A DNA stretch of 64,000 nucleotides from Dehalobacter sp. CP (GTDB lineage Bacteria > Bacillota_B > Desulfitobacteriia > Desulfitobacteriales > Syntrophobotulaceae). Below are positions 46,084 to 54,496 of this stretch, one piece after another. The stretch spans positions 1 to 64,000 of the forward strand of contig VMEE01000095.1 in the NCBI GenBank assembly GCA_009910795.1, in the 5' to 3' direction. The position numbers and the translations under genes were made by a program. Under the pieces are notes generated by a model. That model was not told where the DNA came from, did not search any database, and saw only the letters and a program-made list of their open reading frames with translations. How positions within the stretch are numbered: position 1 is the stretch's first letter; each line of letters starts with the position of its first letter.

Positions 46084-46851
46084 CTAGCGGGTAATGACAT
46101 TTTGAAAGTGTTTTACGTTTGTAATGGCGACAGCATTGCTCGATCCGGAATTATTGCTGGCAGTAACATAAAAAGTTATCGGCTGGACAGTTGTCCCGGC
46201 GGGAATCGCAAAAGATCCCACCCATGTATTTCCTCCGGTATTTGTAAAAGCAATTACTGTTGAATTTAAGGAATTGGTCGCGGTGACGGAAGTGGTGTTC
46301 CCCGTCGTTGTTGCTGTAATCTGGATTGTGGTGTTAGGGAAGGCGACGGCCTGTACACTTGCTACAACCGAGGGGGGCGGTGTCCAGTTATTCCAATCGC
46401 TGTAATTGGAATAATTGCTGTAAGCGCCCCAATCGCCATAGTTGCTATAGTTGCTGTAATTAGAATAAGCAGTCCAGTTCGAATATTGGCTCCATGTTTC
46501 GGTATGGTTTTCCCATTGCGTATGGTTTTCCCAAACACCGGCATTCGAGTAATTGGCGTTCCAATTTACATAATTGCCGTAAGTGTTGTTGTAGACATCA
46601 GTATAAGCGCCATAATTTCCATAATTGGTCCATCCGGAGTTAGGCCAGGACCATTCCACCCAAGCAAAAGCCTTTTCGGGCTGCAAGGAAAACTTAAGGC
46701 CCAAAGCCTTGGAGTATTTGCCCTCCTTGGCTTTGGGCCCATCCGGATGATTGTTGTCAAGAACCAGGTCTTGGGTTATTGAAGCATGCAGGACGCTTAA
46801 TGAAACAAAGGCAAACAGCAATTTTTTTAATCTGGAAAACGTTCTTGCCAT
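46084..46851 (-). CDS. secreted aromatic triplet-repeat protein, candidate cyclophane RiPP precursor
   Basis: A 255-residue protein. The N terminus is basic then hydrophobic (RLKKLLFAFVSLSVLHAS), like a signal peptide or leader. Residues about 64-158 hold an array in which W, Y or H recurs every third residue, usually as aromatic-X-N/D/Q/A (WTN, YGN, YTD, WEN, HTQ, YSN, WNN). From 120 to 156 the spacing is almost perfect. There is no cysteine. About 100 Thr/Ser/Asn-rich residues follow, resembling an Ig-like beta sandwich. Radical SAM enzymes that form three-residue cyclophanes act on just such aromatic-X-X motifs. It lies between two radical SAM genes. The start at 46851 has AGGTG six bases upstream; a GTG at 46860 is possible. 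Confidence 0.7.
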   Translation of the reverse strand: MARTFSRLKKLLFAFVSLSVLHASITQDLVLDNNHPDGPKAKEGKYSKALGLKFSLQPEKAFAWVEWSWPNSGWTNYGNYGAYTDVYNNTYGNYVNWNANYSNAGVWENHTQWENHTETWSQYSNWTAYSNYSNYSNYGDWGAYSNYSNYSDWNNWTPPPSVVASVQAVAFPNTTIQITATTTGNTTSVTATNSLNSTVIAFTNTGGNTWVGSFAIPAGTTVQPITFYVTASNNSGSSNAVAITNVKHFQNVITR

Positions 46852-46852
46852 A

Positions 46853-48046
46853 TCATTCACCTACCGCACAGGACAATGGCTCCGCCTGCCCTTTCTCCGC
46901 AACATAATCCTCGATCTGTTCCGCTTTATAAAAACAATACTTGCATGTGACCCCGCACTGGGCGGCGCATTGCGGCTTTTTCTCCAGGAAATAATCAAGC
47001 TTGGGCAAAAACTCAAATATCTCCTTCATCTTCAGTGTTCCGTACGGATGGAAAACCTTGTTCATAAAACGTGAATTATAAGTATTATAGAATTCATTCA
47101 GCGCGTATTCCGGATCGGTAACGCCAAGCATATAGGCCTTTATCTTATTGACCAATTCCGGCTTGGGGTGATCCCTGCCAACCAGCTTGATGCTGTTAAC
47201 CCCTGCTTTCTCATAGCAGGGGATTTCCCAAGGGTAAATAATCCTATTCAGCACCATTTGAATGGCCGGACTTTTAAAGGTAATCTGATCACAGATGAAT
47301 TTAGGGAATTCCCGGAATAACGGGCTGCATTTATAGATGTTTTCCTGCCTGCCGAACAAGGCATAGTGAATATTCTTGGTCGGACAACAAAAGATGCAGC
47401 CTTCATCGGCCATCAATTCCAAACCAACATCAGGCAACAACGTTTTAAACGATTCGATAAAAGTAAAATCCTTATTGAGATCGGAAGCGGGAATGACAGT
47501 GGAGATTCCTAGATTTTCGCTGGCATACTTGGCCTGGTTGATTGACCGGATATCCATCATCGTTGAAGCGTTTACGGCCAATCCGCTGAATTCCTCTTTC
47601 AAAAAATCAGCAAGAAGCTGGCTCCCAACCGTAATACTTCGCACCCCGATCTCCACCAGATGCCCGACAAACTGCTTCAGCTGGGGAATGTTGACTTCAA
47701 AGTCATACAGGGAAATGGTTGAGATATTATTCATCAGATAAATGAACGCCATCCCGTTATCCGAAAGCATTTTTATATAAGGCCTTAAATCTTCCAGTAT
47801 CCGGATTTTGCCGCTGTCTTCCTGCAAATTAACCGACCGGCCATGTTCATACCCTGATTTGGCGTAAGATGTAACAGGCAGACTGTTATATACGGAACGG
47901 ATTTTATACTTCGCCTTATTCAGGCTGTTGAGCTTTATTAACTCCTGAATATACCCATAGTCAAATAATAAAGGAACTGAGTAGTACAGTTCCTGCGGCT
48001 GGTTCGGGGGCTCAAACTTTTGCTTTTTCTTAAAGATATTGATCAT
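46853..48046 (-). CDS. U32-family (peptidase U32-like) iron-sulfur protein
   Basis: A 397-residue protein resembling the U32 family. It has a TIM-barrel-like region with SITVGSQLLADFL and MDIRSINQAKYASENLG, then cysteines GCIFCCPTKN and a C-terminal cluster QCGVTCKYCFYKAE. U32 members studied (such as UbiU/UbiV, TrhP and RlhA) carry a 4Fe-4S cluster and take part in hydroxylation of tRNA, rRNA or quinones; others are called proteases. Here it sits one base from the triplet-repeat gene and 16 bases after a radical SAM gene, so it probably acts on the same peptide. The start at 48046 has GAGAGG upstream. Confidence 0.75.
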   Translation of the reverse strand: MINIFKKKQKFEPPNQPQELYYSVPLLFDYGYIQELIKLNSLNKAKYKIRSVYNSLPVTSYAKSGYEHGRSVNLQEDSGKIRILEDLRPYIKMLSDNGMAFIYLMNNISTISLYDFEVNIPQLKQFVGHLVEIGVRSITVGSQLLADFLKEEFSGLAVNASTMMDIRSINQAKYASENLGISTVIPASDLNKDFTFIESFKTLLPDVGLELMADEGCIFCCPTKNIHYALFGRQENIYKCSPLFREFPKFICDQITFKSPAIQMVLNRIIYPWEIPCYEKAGVNSIKLVGRDHPKPELVNKIKAYMLGVTDPEYALNEFYNTYNSRFMNKVFHPYGTLKMKEIFEFLPKLDYFLEKKPQCAAQCGVTCKYCFYKAEQIEDYVAEKGQAEPLSCAVGE

Positions 48047-48062
48047 ACCTATCAACCTCTCT

Positions 48063-49523
48063 TTAAATCGCGAGAAACTCCTTCAACTTGTTTTCCGCGT
48101 TGACAGGAGTTTCTATCCGTTTAATCGATTCTTCTAAAATATTTTTCATCATCTTGGCGCTCCGGAATTGATGCCTGAATAAAAAGTTCAAGAATCTTGG
48201 GTTATATTTCGGCATATCTTCATAATCAATCTCATTAATAACCCGTATGATATGGCTGATCACGTTCCGGTGGGTGTAGCAATTTTCAGGCTCCGGCTTA
48301 TTCATGGTCAGATCATACTGGATATTGTCATTGTAGCAGCCGCTATGGCAGCTGTAGAAATAATCACAATCGCCGCAATGCTGCAGCATCCTCCGGGTTC
48401 CCTCGTACCATCTTATATGGTTGGGATGATTTAAGATATCCTCAACCGATTCCATCTCAAAAATATTCCCGAAAGACACGGCGGCGCTCTCCGGCCAGTC
48501 CCGGCCGCAATGATAAATCGTCCCGTCGGGCTGAGTTGAAAACCAGTAATCCTTTCCGGCGCAGTCCGTAAACGCGCAGGAACCACCGGCATCCAAGGCG
48601 GCCATCAAATATCGCTCGCAAAGATCCGAATCGGCCGGTCGATACGTATCTAAAATCCAATAGTCAAAGAATTTACAGATTTCCTCAGCAACCATTTTCC
48701 CGTCCAGGGTATAGGAATTCATATTTTTATGGGCCGCAAAGATGAGGTTCATCTTGCAGCCCAGGCCTAAGCGTTTAAAGTATTCGTAATCGTCAATTAT
48801 GTGGTGGATATTATCTTTCGTAATGATCATGATGGCGCCGCCCAAGACCTCATTTTTATCCGCCGTGGCAATCGACCGCATCAACCTGTCGGTATTTTTC
48901 CGGGTCAAATGGTTTGTCAAGCCATCGAAACTGAAGCCCGGCCGGATGTTCCACTTCCTCAAAACAGCGGCGTTCTCATCATCAATCAGCGTTAAGTTGG
49001 ATTGCATGCAAATATTGACTTTCTTAAATTGCTGCTTAATCAGGGCGTTTGCTTCATCATAAAATTCTTTTCCAATCAGTAAAGGTTCCCCGCCGTGCCA
49101 GATCCAAGTGCCGACATTCACATCTTTGAACACTTTCAAAATCTGTCTGACCACTTCCAGCGTGACTTTGTTCCCTTCCGCGTTAAGATCCTTGCGAAAC
49201 ATCACATCATAACAATACGGACAATGCAGGTTGCAGGCATGCGTCGTTTTTACGATCAAAGTAGTTTTATCGGGATACGTAATATTCTCCGCGCCAGCCA
49301 TCTTTTTGAAATCGATATCGCTCTCAAAATACTCCTTATGCCTTTTTATTTGTTTGAGAGACATGGAAAACATCAAGTTCTTATTGCCGGCAATAATGTC
49401 CAGAATCTCCCCGGAACTCATGCCGGGCATGATTTCCTGGTAAACACAGCTGCGCAGTTCCCTTTCGTATTTGTTGTTGAATTTACGGAACTGATACAAC
49501 TCATCTTTTGCTATTAAATTCAT
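48063..49523 (-). CDS. radical SAM/SPASM protein (RiPP maturase candidate 1)
   Basis: A 486-residue enzyme. The N-terminal 90 residues could bind a peptide leader. The radical SAM motif CNLHCPYC is near residue 96, with IWHGGEPLL following. The C-terminal SPASM cysteines (CAFTDC, IYHCGRDW, CGDCDYFYSC, CYND) imply two auxiliary clusters. The organisation is that of peptide-modifying SPASM enzymes, such as sactipeptide, cyclophane or anaerobic sulfatase maturases. The ATG at 49523 has AGGGGG seven bases upstream. The adjacent triplet-repeat protein is the likely substrate. Confidence 0.88.
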   Translation of the reverse strand: MNLIAKDELYQFRKFNNKYERELRSCVYQEIMPGMSSGEILDIIAGNKNLMFSMSLKQIKRHKEYFESDIDFKKMAGAENITYPDKTTLIVKTTHACNLHCPYCYDVMFRKDLNAEGNKVTLEVVRQILKVFKDVNVGTWIWHGGEPLLIGKEFYDEANALIKQQFKKVNICMQSNLTLIDDENAAVLRKWNIRPGFSFDGLTNHLTRKNTDRLMRSIATADKNEVLGGAIMIITKDNIHHIIDDYEYFKRLGLGCKMNLIFAAHKNMNSYTLDGKMVAEEICKFFDYWILDTYRPADSDLCERYLMAALDAGGSCAFTDCAGKDYWFSTQPDGTIYHCGRDWPESAAVSFGNIFEMESVEDILNHPNHIRWYEGTRRMLQHCGDCDYFYSCHSGCYNDNIQYDLTMNKPEPENCYTHRNVISHIIRVINEIDYEDMPKYNPRFLNFLFRHQFRSAKMMKNILEESIKRIETPVNAENKLKEFLAI

Positions 49524-49534
49524 AAGCATGCCCC

Positions 49535-50362
49535 CTATATCTTCAGCTGGGTGTTTTCTTCAGAATCGACCTTCCAAACCCCGTTTACCTGCAGCAAAAT
49601 AATTCTTTCCTCATATTTGCTTACCCAAAAGTTGCCGCCATTCTGCGCCGCATTGATGACGATGGTAAACTTCAGGAATGCCCCTTCCTGATTATTTAAT
49701 TGGGGGATTTGATTAAAGCTTATATCCTCAAGGCATAAAGACTTCATCTGTCTAGTATCCTTGTTTTTGATGCTTTCCGATCTGAAATTCGGGAAAAATT
49801 TGTCCAACGAACTTTGGAAATTCGCCGTCGTGTAACCGCTTCCCGGCATTTGCGACATTGCTTCAAGCTTCTTATAATCGGTAGATTTAAACTCTACCAA
49901 CCACCGGGCTGCCGCTTCATAAGCAGCTTTTTCTTTGTCTGTTTTGGTGGCATTATTTTGGACATAAACCTGCTGTCCCAAGCTGTACAAAGATAATCCG
50001 GAATTGGCGGGAAGGTTCTGCTCCGGCGCAGGCCCAGGTTCAGGTTTGCTTGGCGTAACCGGGTCAGGCTCGCTTGGCTGATTCGGTTCAATCTTTTGCT
50101 GGCTTTGGGGCTCGACACTGGGCTGGGCTTTTGTTTCGGTTTCGGCTTCGGTTTTGATTTCCGGCTGCGGAGCTTGCTCCGGTTCAGTCTCTTTAATCGG
50201 CTCAAGCTCTTTTTCCGGGCTTTGATTGTCTTTTTGAATCTGCGTCTCCTGCTGAGCCGGGGTATTTTGTACCGGCTCAGTCTTTTTGGGGCTGCATCCA
50301 AAAAGAAGCATGGACAAAACAAGAAGCAGAATGGAAAATGTTTTAACTCTTAACTTTAACAT
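49535..50362 (-). CDS. proline/glutamate-rich lipoprotein
   Basis: A 275-residue lipoprotein: signal peptide with lipobox LFGC (Cys near 23), a disordered linker of about 95 residues rich in Pro, Glu and Gln, and a C-terminal folded domain (about 120-275) with a W-K-V-D ending like small extracytoplasmic beta domains. It should be anchored outside the membrane with a spacer through the wall. It lies between the pilus genes and the radical SAM genes; a role in assembly or display of the pilus or modified peptide is inferred. Confidence 0.8.
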   Translation of the reverse strand: MLKLRVKTFSILLLVLSMLLFGCSPKKTEPVQNTPAQQETQIQKDNQSPEKELEPIKETEPEQAPQPEIKTEAETETKAQPSVEPQSQQKIEPNQPSEPDPVTPSKPEPGPAPEQNLPANSGLSLYSLGQQVYVQNNATKTDKEKAAYEAAARWLVEFKSTDYKKLEAMSQMPGSGYTTANFQSSLDKFFPNFRSESIKNKDTRQMKSLCLEDISFNQIPQLNNQEGAFLKFTIVINAAQNGGNFWVSKYEERIILLQVNGVWKVDSEENTQLKI

Positions 50363-50609
50363 GGTCGTATCCTCCTTTCGGGCCTACCGGAACATCCTCA
50401 TCACCTATTTTGATATAGGTTTGGGAAAGTGTTTTTTTCTCTGAGGGGTCGGCAGTTCTGCGCCGTTCGTCCATATTCATCTCCATTTCCTCCAGTTGAG
50501 ACAATATGGCGAGCTTGATAAATCTTTCCCTGCTCATCCCAATCGAAGCGCTGAAGCCTTCCGTTCTTTGATTCAAATTGTCAGAAACATCCAATTCCCA
50601 TTTAAACAT
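50343..50609 (-). CDS. small protein of the Tad-pilus operon, function unknown
   Basis: An 88-residue soluble protein. The middle (GFSASIGMSRERFIKLAILSQLEEMEM) looks helical, and the C terminus is Gly/Val-rich. No family is recognised. The start at 50609 has AGGAGG nine bases upstream. It overlaps the lipoprotein start by 20 bases, implying coupled translation. Confidence 0.6.
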   Translation of the reverse strand: MFKWELDVSDNLNQRTEGFSASIGMSRERFIKLAILSQLEEMEMNMDERRRTADPSEKKTLSQTYIKIGDEDVPVGPKGGYDHVKVKS

Positions 50610-50651
50610 ATCCTTTTTCCTCCTAAAAAACAATGTTACTAAAAAAGAATG

Positions 50652-51179
50652 TTATGAAAACAAGAATGAAGTAAGTATATAGCATGAAGAGATCAACACA
50701 GCTCCTCCTCCGGGAAAGGGTCTGCTCTTGACGCCATTGGCAAAGGAATTATTGTTTTCTCCAATAGCGATTAATACTAGCGAATCTGTTTTTACATCAT
50801 GAATCGTTCGGGATAAGCCTTTGACCCTTACAGTTTGAAAAAAGAAATAAAAGAAAGCTGAAAACATGAAGATAGCTGAGTTAAAGAAGAAGGCCCCGGG
50901 TGTTAAAAACAGGCTGAGAGCCAACAGCAATTTAACATCACCTCCCCTCATCGCCCCGTGGGAATAGACGAATAAGAGAATTAAGAAAAGGAAAAAGAAA
51001 GACAGCCAGTAACTTGCGGAATATGCTTTGGCGTATATAAGATAAAAAATTCCGAGAATTAAGCCCGGAATCGTCACCCAATTATATATTTTCCGCTTCC
51101 GCCAATCCGTCAGAACACAAATTGACAGCAGTATTAAAGGGATCAGCAATGCCAAATCCTTAACCATTTCCTGCATCAT
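50652..51179 (-). CDS. tadV: A24-family prepilin peptidase (TadV/CpaA type)
   Basis: A 175-residue membrane aspartyl protease with about five helices. One catalytic Asp is in LTDWRKRKIYN (near residue 25), the other in MRGGDVKLL (near residue 80), the expected pair. Like other TadV/CpaA proteins it lacks the methylase domain. It should process the Flp-like pilins and TadE-like pseudopilins encoded just upstream. Confidence 0.88.
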   Translation of the reverse strand: MMQEMVKDLALLIPLILLSICVLTDWRKRKIYNWVTIPGLILGIFYLIYAKAYSASYWLSFFFLFLILLFVYSHGAMRGGDVKLLLALSLFLTPGAFFFNSAIFMFSAFFYFFFQTVRVKGLSRTIHDVKTDSLVLIAIGENNNSFANGVKSRPFPGGGAVLISSCYILTSFLFS

Positions 51180-51193
51180 CCTTACATTTCAAA

Positions 51194-51718
51194 TTATGGC
51201 GAGATTTTCAAAGCAGCGTCTTTGGCTACTTTGATCGTCCAATAAGGGGTTGAATTTACGATTTGGGTCAAGCCGCGCTTTACTCTGACTTCGATATAAA
51301 CCACATAGGACGGCTCCGTGATAGCGTGACCGTCTATCGGGCTTAACGCCGGCAAAACATCGGAATTATAGGTTTTATAATATAGCGTTGCTTTATTGAC
51401 ATATATAACCGGCGAGCCAGGAAGGGGATTCAGACTATTGTCTAATGATAGATTTTTCTTTACCATCTCCAGAAAAACAACGTCCGCTTGCACTGGGTCT
51501 ATTTCTAAAACCCCTTGGTTTAATTTGGCCTGGTCGGTTTGCTGGCTGGCCGCTAAAGCGGCGAATTTTACACTATCCGTTATTCCCCGTTTAATGTTTA
51601 TGGCGTGGTAGTAGTCCGTCCCCCAGCCAATAAGGGCAAGAGAAATACTCAGAAAAATCAGCAGTTCAATTAGAGATGAACCCCGGTCGTCTCTGATTAT
51701 TTTAAATAGCTTCTTCAT
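51194..51718 (-). CDS. TadE/F-like pseudopilin
   Basis: A 174-residue protein with a short basic N terminus, then RGSSLIELLIFLSISLALIGWG, the class III-type prepilin segment with Glu at position 5 after the likely cleavage site. A soluble C-terminal domain follows. It fits TadE/TadF minor pilins. The start at 51718 is favoured because the prepilin segment then begins within about 15 residues. It follows the next pseudopilin by 11 bases. Confidence 0.72.
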   Translation of the reverse strand: MKKLFKIIRDDRGSSLIELLIFLSISLALIGWGTDYYHAINIKRGITDSVKFAALAASQQTDQAKLNQGVLEIDPVQADVVFLEMVKKNLSLDNSLNPLPGSPVIYVNKATLYYKTYNSDVLPALSPIDGHAITEPSYVVYIEVRVKRGLTQIVNSTPYWTIKVAKDAALKISP

Positions 51719-51729
51719 AAACACCTCAT

Positions 51730-52197
51730 TTAAGGCAAATATTGACTCATGATCGTTTTGGTTACCGTAACCGTTTCCGATTTGGCAACCGGACGACCGC
51801 CTGACCAATCGGTAAATTGTCTGGGCCCGGTTATGGAAATGGTTATATATTGTCCGTAAGCAACGCGGCTTGCCTCACTGCCCGATCCGGTGATCGTGAA
51901 TAAACCGGTATCGACACCGGTGTGTTTCAGCTGATCTTTAATTAGATTCCGGACCTCTGTCGTGGTTCCTCCGACAACTGCAGCCCTTTCCAACCCGAGA
52001 TTCACGGCATTAACCATGGAGCCCTGCAGGTTATTAAGGAAAAACATCGATATGAAGGTGAAAAATATCACCAGCCATAAGGCAAAGACGATTAGGAATT
52101 CAATCAAGGTGGAGCCCCGTTCATTATTGGGGTTTCTCATTGGTTTTTTTCGTAATTTCAGCATAATTTCAAGTGGATAGCACACGTCTGAACGCAT
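51730..52197 (-). CDS. TadE-like pseudopilin
   Basis: A 155-residue protein with the segment ERGSTLIEFLIVFALWLVIFF, typical of TadE prepilins, and a C-terminal beta-rich domain. The start at 52197 has GAGGG eight bases upstream; an ATG at 52164 is also possible and would leave a shorter N terminus. It is paired with the next TadE/F-like gene. Confidence 0.72.
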   Translation of the reverse strand: MRSDVCYPLEIMLKLRKKPMRNPNNERGSTLIEFLIVFALWLVIFFTFISMFFLNNLQGSMVNAVNLGLERAAVVGGTTTEVRNLIKDQLKHTGVDTGLFTITGSGSEASRVAYGQYITISITGPRQFTDWSGGRPVAKSETVTVTKTIMSQYLP

Positions 52198-52241
52198 GCT
52201 ATCCGCCCTCTCCCTTCCTCCTCACGGTGAGGATACTTTCA

Positions 52242-52418
52242 TTAAGGAGTCGTGATATTGGTTATACTGGTATTCATATCCGTCAATTTGCCCCTGATTG
52301 TAACAAACAGCACTGATACGGCTGCTACTGTAGCCAGAACACCGCCGAAGATCCAAATAATATTTTGAACGAGATCTCCGCCTTCATCTTGATAAAGGTT
52401 TTTCAAAATTTTTCCCAT
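52242..52418 (-). CDS. Flp-like mini-pilin 1
   Basis: A 58-residue protein: about 12 N-terminal polar residues, then GGDLVQNIIWIFGGVLATVAAVSVLF, one transmembrane helix, and a short Thr/Asn-rich tail. Size and layout fit Flp-type pilins, with a processing site near the EGGD segment. AGAAGGGGGG precedes the ATG. It is a paralogue of the next small ORF, which shares the DLVQNI core. Confidence 0.75.
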   Translation of the reverse strand: MGKILKNLYQDEGGDLVQNIIWIFGGVLATVAAVSVLFVTIRGKLTDMNTSITNITTP

Positions 52419-52437
52419 AAAAAAATAACCCCCCTTC

Positions 52438-52617
52438 TTAATTCAATTTGCTCATTCCGGCTGAGTCATTGGCAATTTTAGCGGTTATTGTATTGTAAAG
52501 AATCACCGCAATGCCTACTGTTGCCAGAATGCCCCCCAACAGCAAGACGATATTTTGAACCAGATCCCCCCTTTCATCACGCAGCAATGCTGCCAGACTG
52601 CAGGCAATTTTTTTCAC
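52438..52617 (-). CDS. Flp-like mini-pilin 2
   Basis: A 59-residue protein starting at GTG 52617 with GGAGG nine bases upstream; the longer open frame overlaps tadC. The RGDLVQNIVLLLGGILATVGIAV core closely matches mini-pilin 1. Both should be cleaved by the TadV-type peptidase and assembled by TadA, TadB and TadC. Two tandem pilin paralogues suggest a heteropolymer or alternative subunits. Confidence 0.75.
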   Translation of the reverse strand: MKKIACSLAALLRDERGDLVQNIVLLLGGILATVGIAVILYNTITAKIANDSAGMSKLN

Positions 52618-52630
52618 ATATTGCCACCTC

Positions 52631-53533
52631 CTACATGATTTGGCCAAGGCTTTGGTTAGCCTGGTATAAGAGCGGGACAAGAATGACTACCGGGATCATG
52701 ATAAAAGGAATGGCGGTCAAGGCTTCGACAAGCATTTTTTTGTTTTTGTACCGCCTTATTTCTTTTAATCCCTCAATATATTCAATGTCCCGGGACCGGC
52801 TGGCCATATAGGCAACCATATTGGAACTATCGATGGTGATAGATTGCATCAAAATATCCGCTAAGTTTTTCAATTCATCGATGTCTGTTTCTTTACTCAA
52901 TTTAGCAAGCGCCGGTTTTGGCCCTGTTATGGACATATCCTGCAGGAGCTTTTCCAGGTGAGGCCGCAATTTATTGGTCGCGAATAAGGCCCCACGAATA
53001 GAATCAACTATGGTTTCTCCCGCTTTTCTCAAGTCAACAATATAAGCCATGATATCCGACAACTCATTGATGAGGGCATTTTGGTACTGGTTGTAAAAAT
53101 ACGCAAGAATGGCTGTGGGCGCTATGCTCCCCACAAAAAAGCCGGTACAAATCAGCCCTATTGCCATCAGCAAGTCTTTTGTGGAAAAGCCTGCAAAGCC
53201 AAAAAGAATGGCAAATATGAGGGGGGATAATTTTTGAAAAGTCCTAAATTCCGCATATCCCATCGGCATTGCTCCAGGCTGTTTGAGTATTTCCAGCATG
53301 TTTTCCGAACGATTCTGTCTCGGGGTTTTGCTTAATAATTTAGAGATATATTTTGCCGTCTTTTTGCGAAGTTTTTCTAAAGCAGGTTCCTGGGCTTGTC
53401 TATACGAAAGCGCGGTAGTGCCGAGAGAATTTATCCTCTTCGACTCCCTGCGGTTCGTCTTAATAAAAAACGCCGCCAAAAGCAGCATCAAACCCAGGGA
53501 TATTCCCATAGAACAAATCAATAGTATCGTCAT
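52631..53533 (-). CDS. tadC: TadC inner-membrane platform protein
   Basis: A 300-residue type II secretion system F-domain protein with an N-terminal helix, two mid helices (about 105-155), and a C-terminal pair (about 265-290). The cytoplasmic domain is around 160-240. It pairs with TadB as the platform of the Flp/Tad pilus motor. It lies six bases after tadB. Confidence 0.85.
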   Translation of the reverse strand: MTILLICSMGISLGLMLLLAAFFIKTNRRESKRINSLGTTALSYRQAQEPALEKLRKKTAKYISKLLSKTPRQNRSENMLEILKQPGAMPMGYAEFRTFQKLSPLIFAILFGFAGFSTKDLLMAIGLICTGFFVGSIAPTAILAYFYNQYQNALINELSDIMAYIVDLRKAGETIVDSIRGALFATNKLRPHLEKLLQDMSITGPKPALAKLSKETDIDELKNLADILMQSITIDSSNMVAYMASRSRDIEYIEGLKEIRRYKNKKMLVEALTAIPFIMIPVVILVPLLYQANQSLGQIM

Positions 53534-53539
53534 ACTTGC

Positions 53540-54496
53540 TTAATCCTCCATTGATAAGAATTTCAGCAGCAGCGCACCCTCAATTAAGACAGAGATAATA
53601 ATAGCATTCGTATAAAGGTGTCCTAATGAAGATTGTTTTACCAGGGCCAATGAATCCGGCCAAACAAGGCTTACGACTAGATACGTAAGAATCATTACCA
53701 GGGTAAAAGCCACCGCTTTGGAGATTAGCGGATTAAGATCCTCTTTAATGGATTGCACCCTGTTTTTTCTTGATCTGATTTTGTCCGTAAGCCTGTATAA
53801 AAGCTCTTCCGTGTCACCCCCGGCCAGCCTTGAAGAAACAATAACATTGTAAAAATCCCTGAATGACTGCAGTTTCAAAATTATAGACACTTTGTAGACA
53901 ACCGTGCCAAATTCTTCACCTTTATTCACCCGGGACTGGATTCGGCTGAACAAAGACCGGATTTGAGAAGGCATTGCAGGAATTGAATCCCAAGTCGCGG
54001 CTTCAAGATTATTACGCACGATATAATTGTTTAAGATAAGGCTGAAAGTGTTCAAGGCCTGTTTATTCAGCCTTCTTCGCGTACTGTGATAGATAAGATT
54101 GATCATAACCCAAGGCATCAGCAAGCCGATGACCGTAATAATAATCATGCCGAAAATATTATGGCTTACGATTAAAGCCCCCGGACTTTGGTAAGTGGGA
54201 TTCGGAATCTTCTCCGTAAGAGTTATTATTGAAAGGAAAAAGGAAATAAAGCTAAACCCGATACTCATAAAAAAGAGAGCTTTTAAGCTCAGCTTTAGAT
54301 TTGTTATATAGATTCTTTGCTCGTAATATCTTGCAAAATTGCTTATCCTGATGTTGTTTTTTACTTTATCTTGAAAATGGTTAATCCTTTCATTAAAGAA
54401 TACGGATACTTGTTTCTTTCCATTTTTTCCAAGAAACCAGGCGATTACGGATAATAGGAGCCCCATGCTTATGCCATAACAAAGAACAAGCGTCAT
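53540..54496 (-). CDS. tadB: TadB inner-membrane platform protein
   Basis: A 318-residue F-domain protein with an N-terminal helix, a helix pair near 80-140, and C-terminal helices. The central cytoplasmic T2SSF domain includes SRLAGGDTEELLYRLTD. The ATG at 54496 overlaps the tadA stop by four bases (ATGA), a sign of coupled translation, and has GAGGTGG upstream. Confidence 0.85.
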   Translation of the reverse strand: MTLVLCYGISMGLLLSVIAWFLGKNGKKQVSVFFNERINHFQDKVKNNIRISNFARYYEQRIYITNLKLSLKALFFMSIGFSFISFFLSIITLTEKIPNPTYQSPGALIVSHNIFGMIIITVIGLLMPWVMINLIYHSTRRRLNKQALNTFSLILNNYIVRNNLEAATWDSIPAMPSQIRSLFSRIQSRVNKGEEFGTVVYKVSIILKLQSFRDFYNVIVSSRLAGGDTEELLYRLTDKIRSRKNRVQSIKEDLNPLISKAVAFTLVMILTYLVVSLVWPDSLALVKQSSLGHLYTNAIIISVLIEGALLLKFLSMED

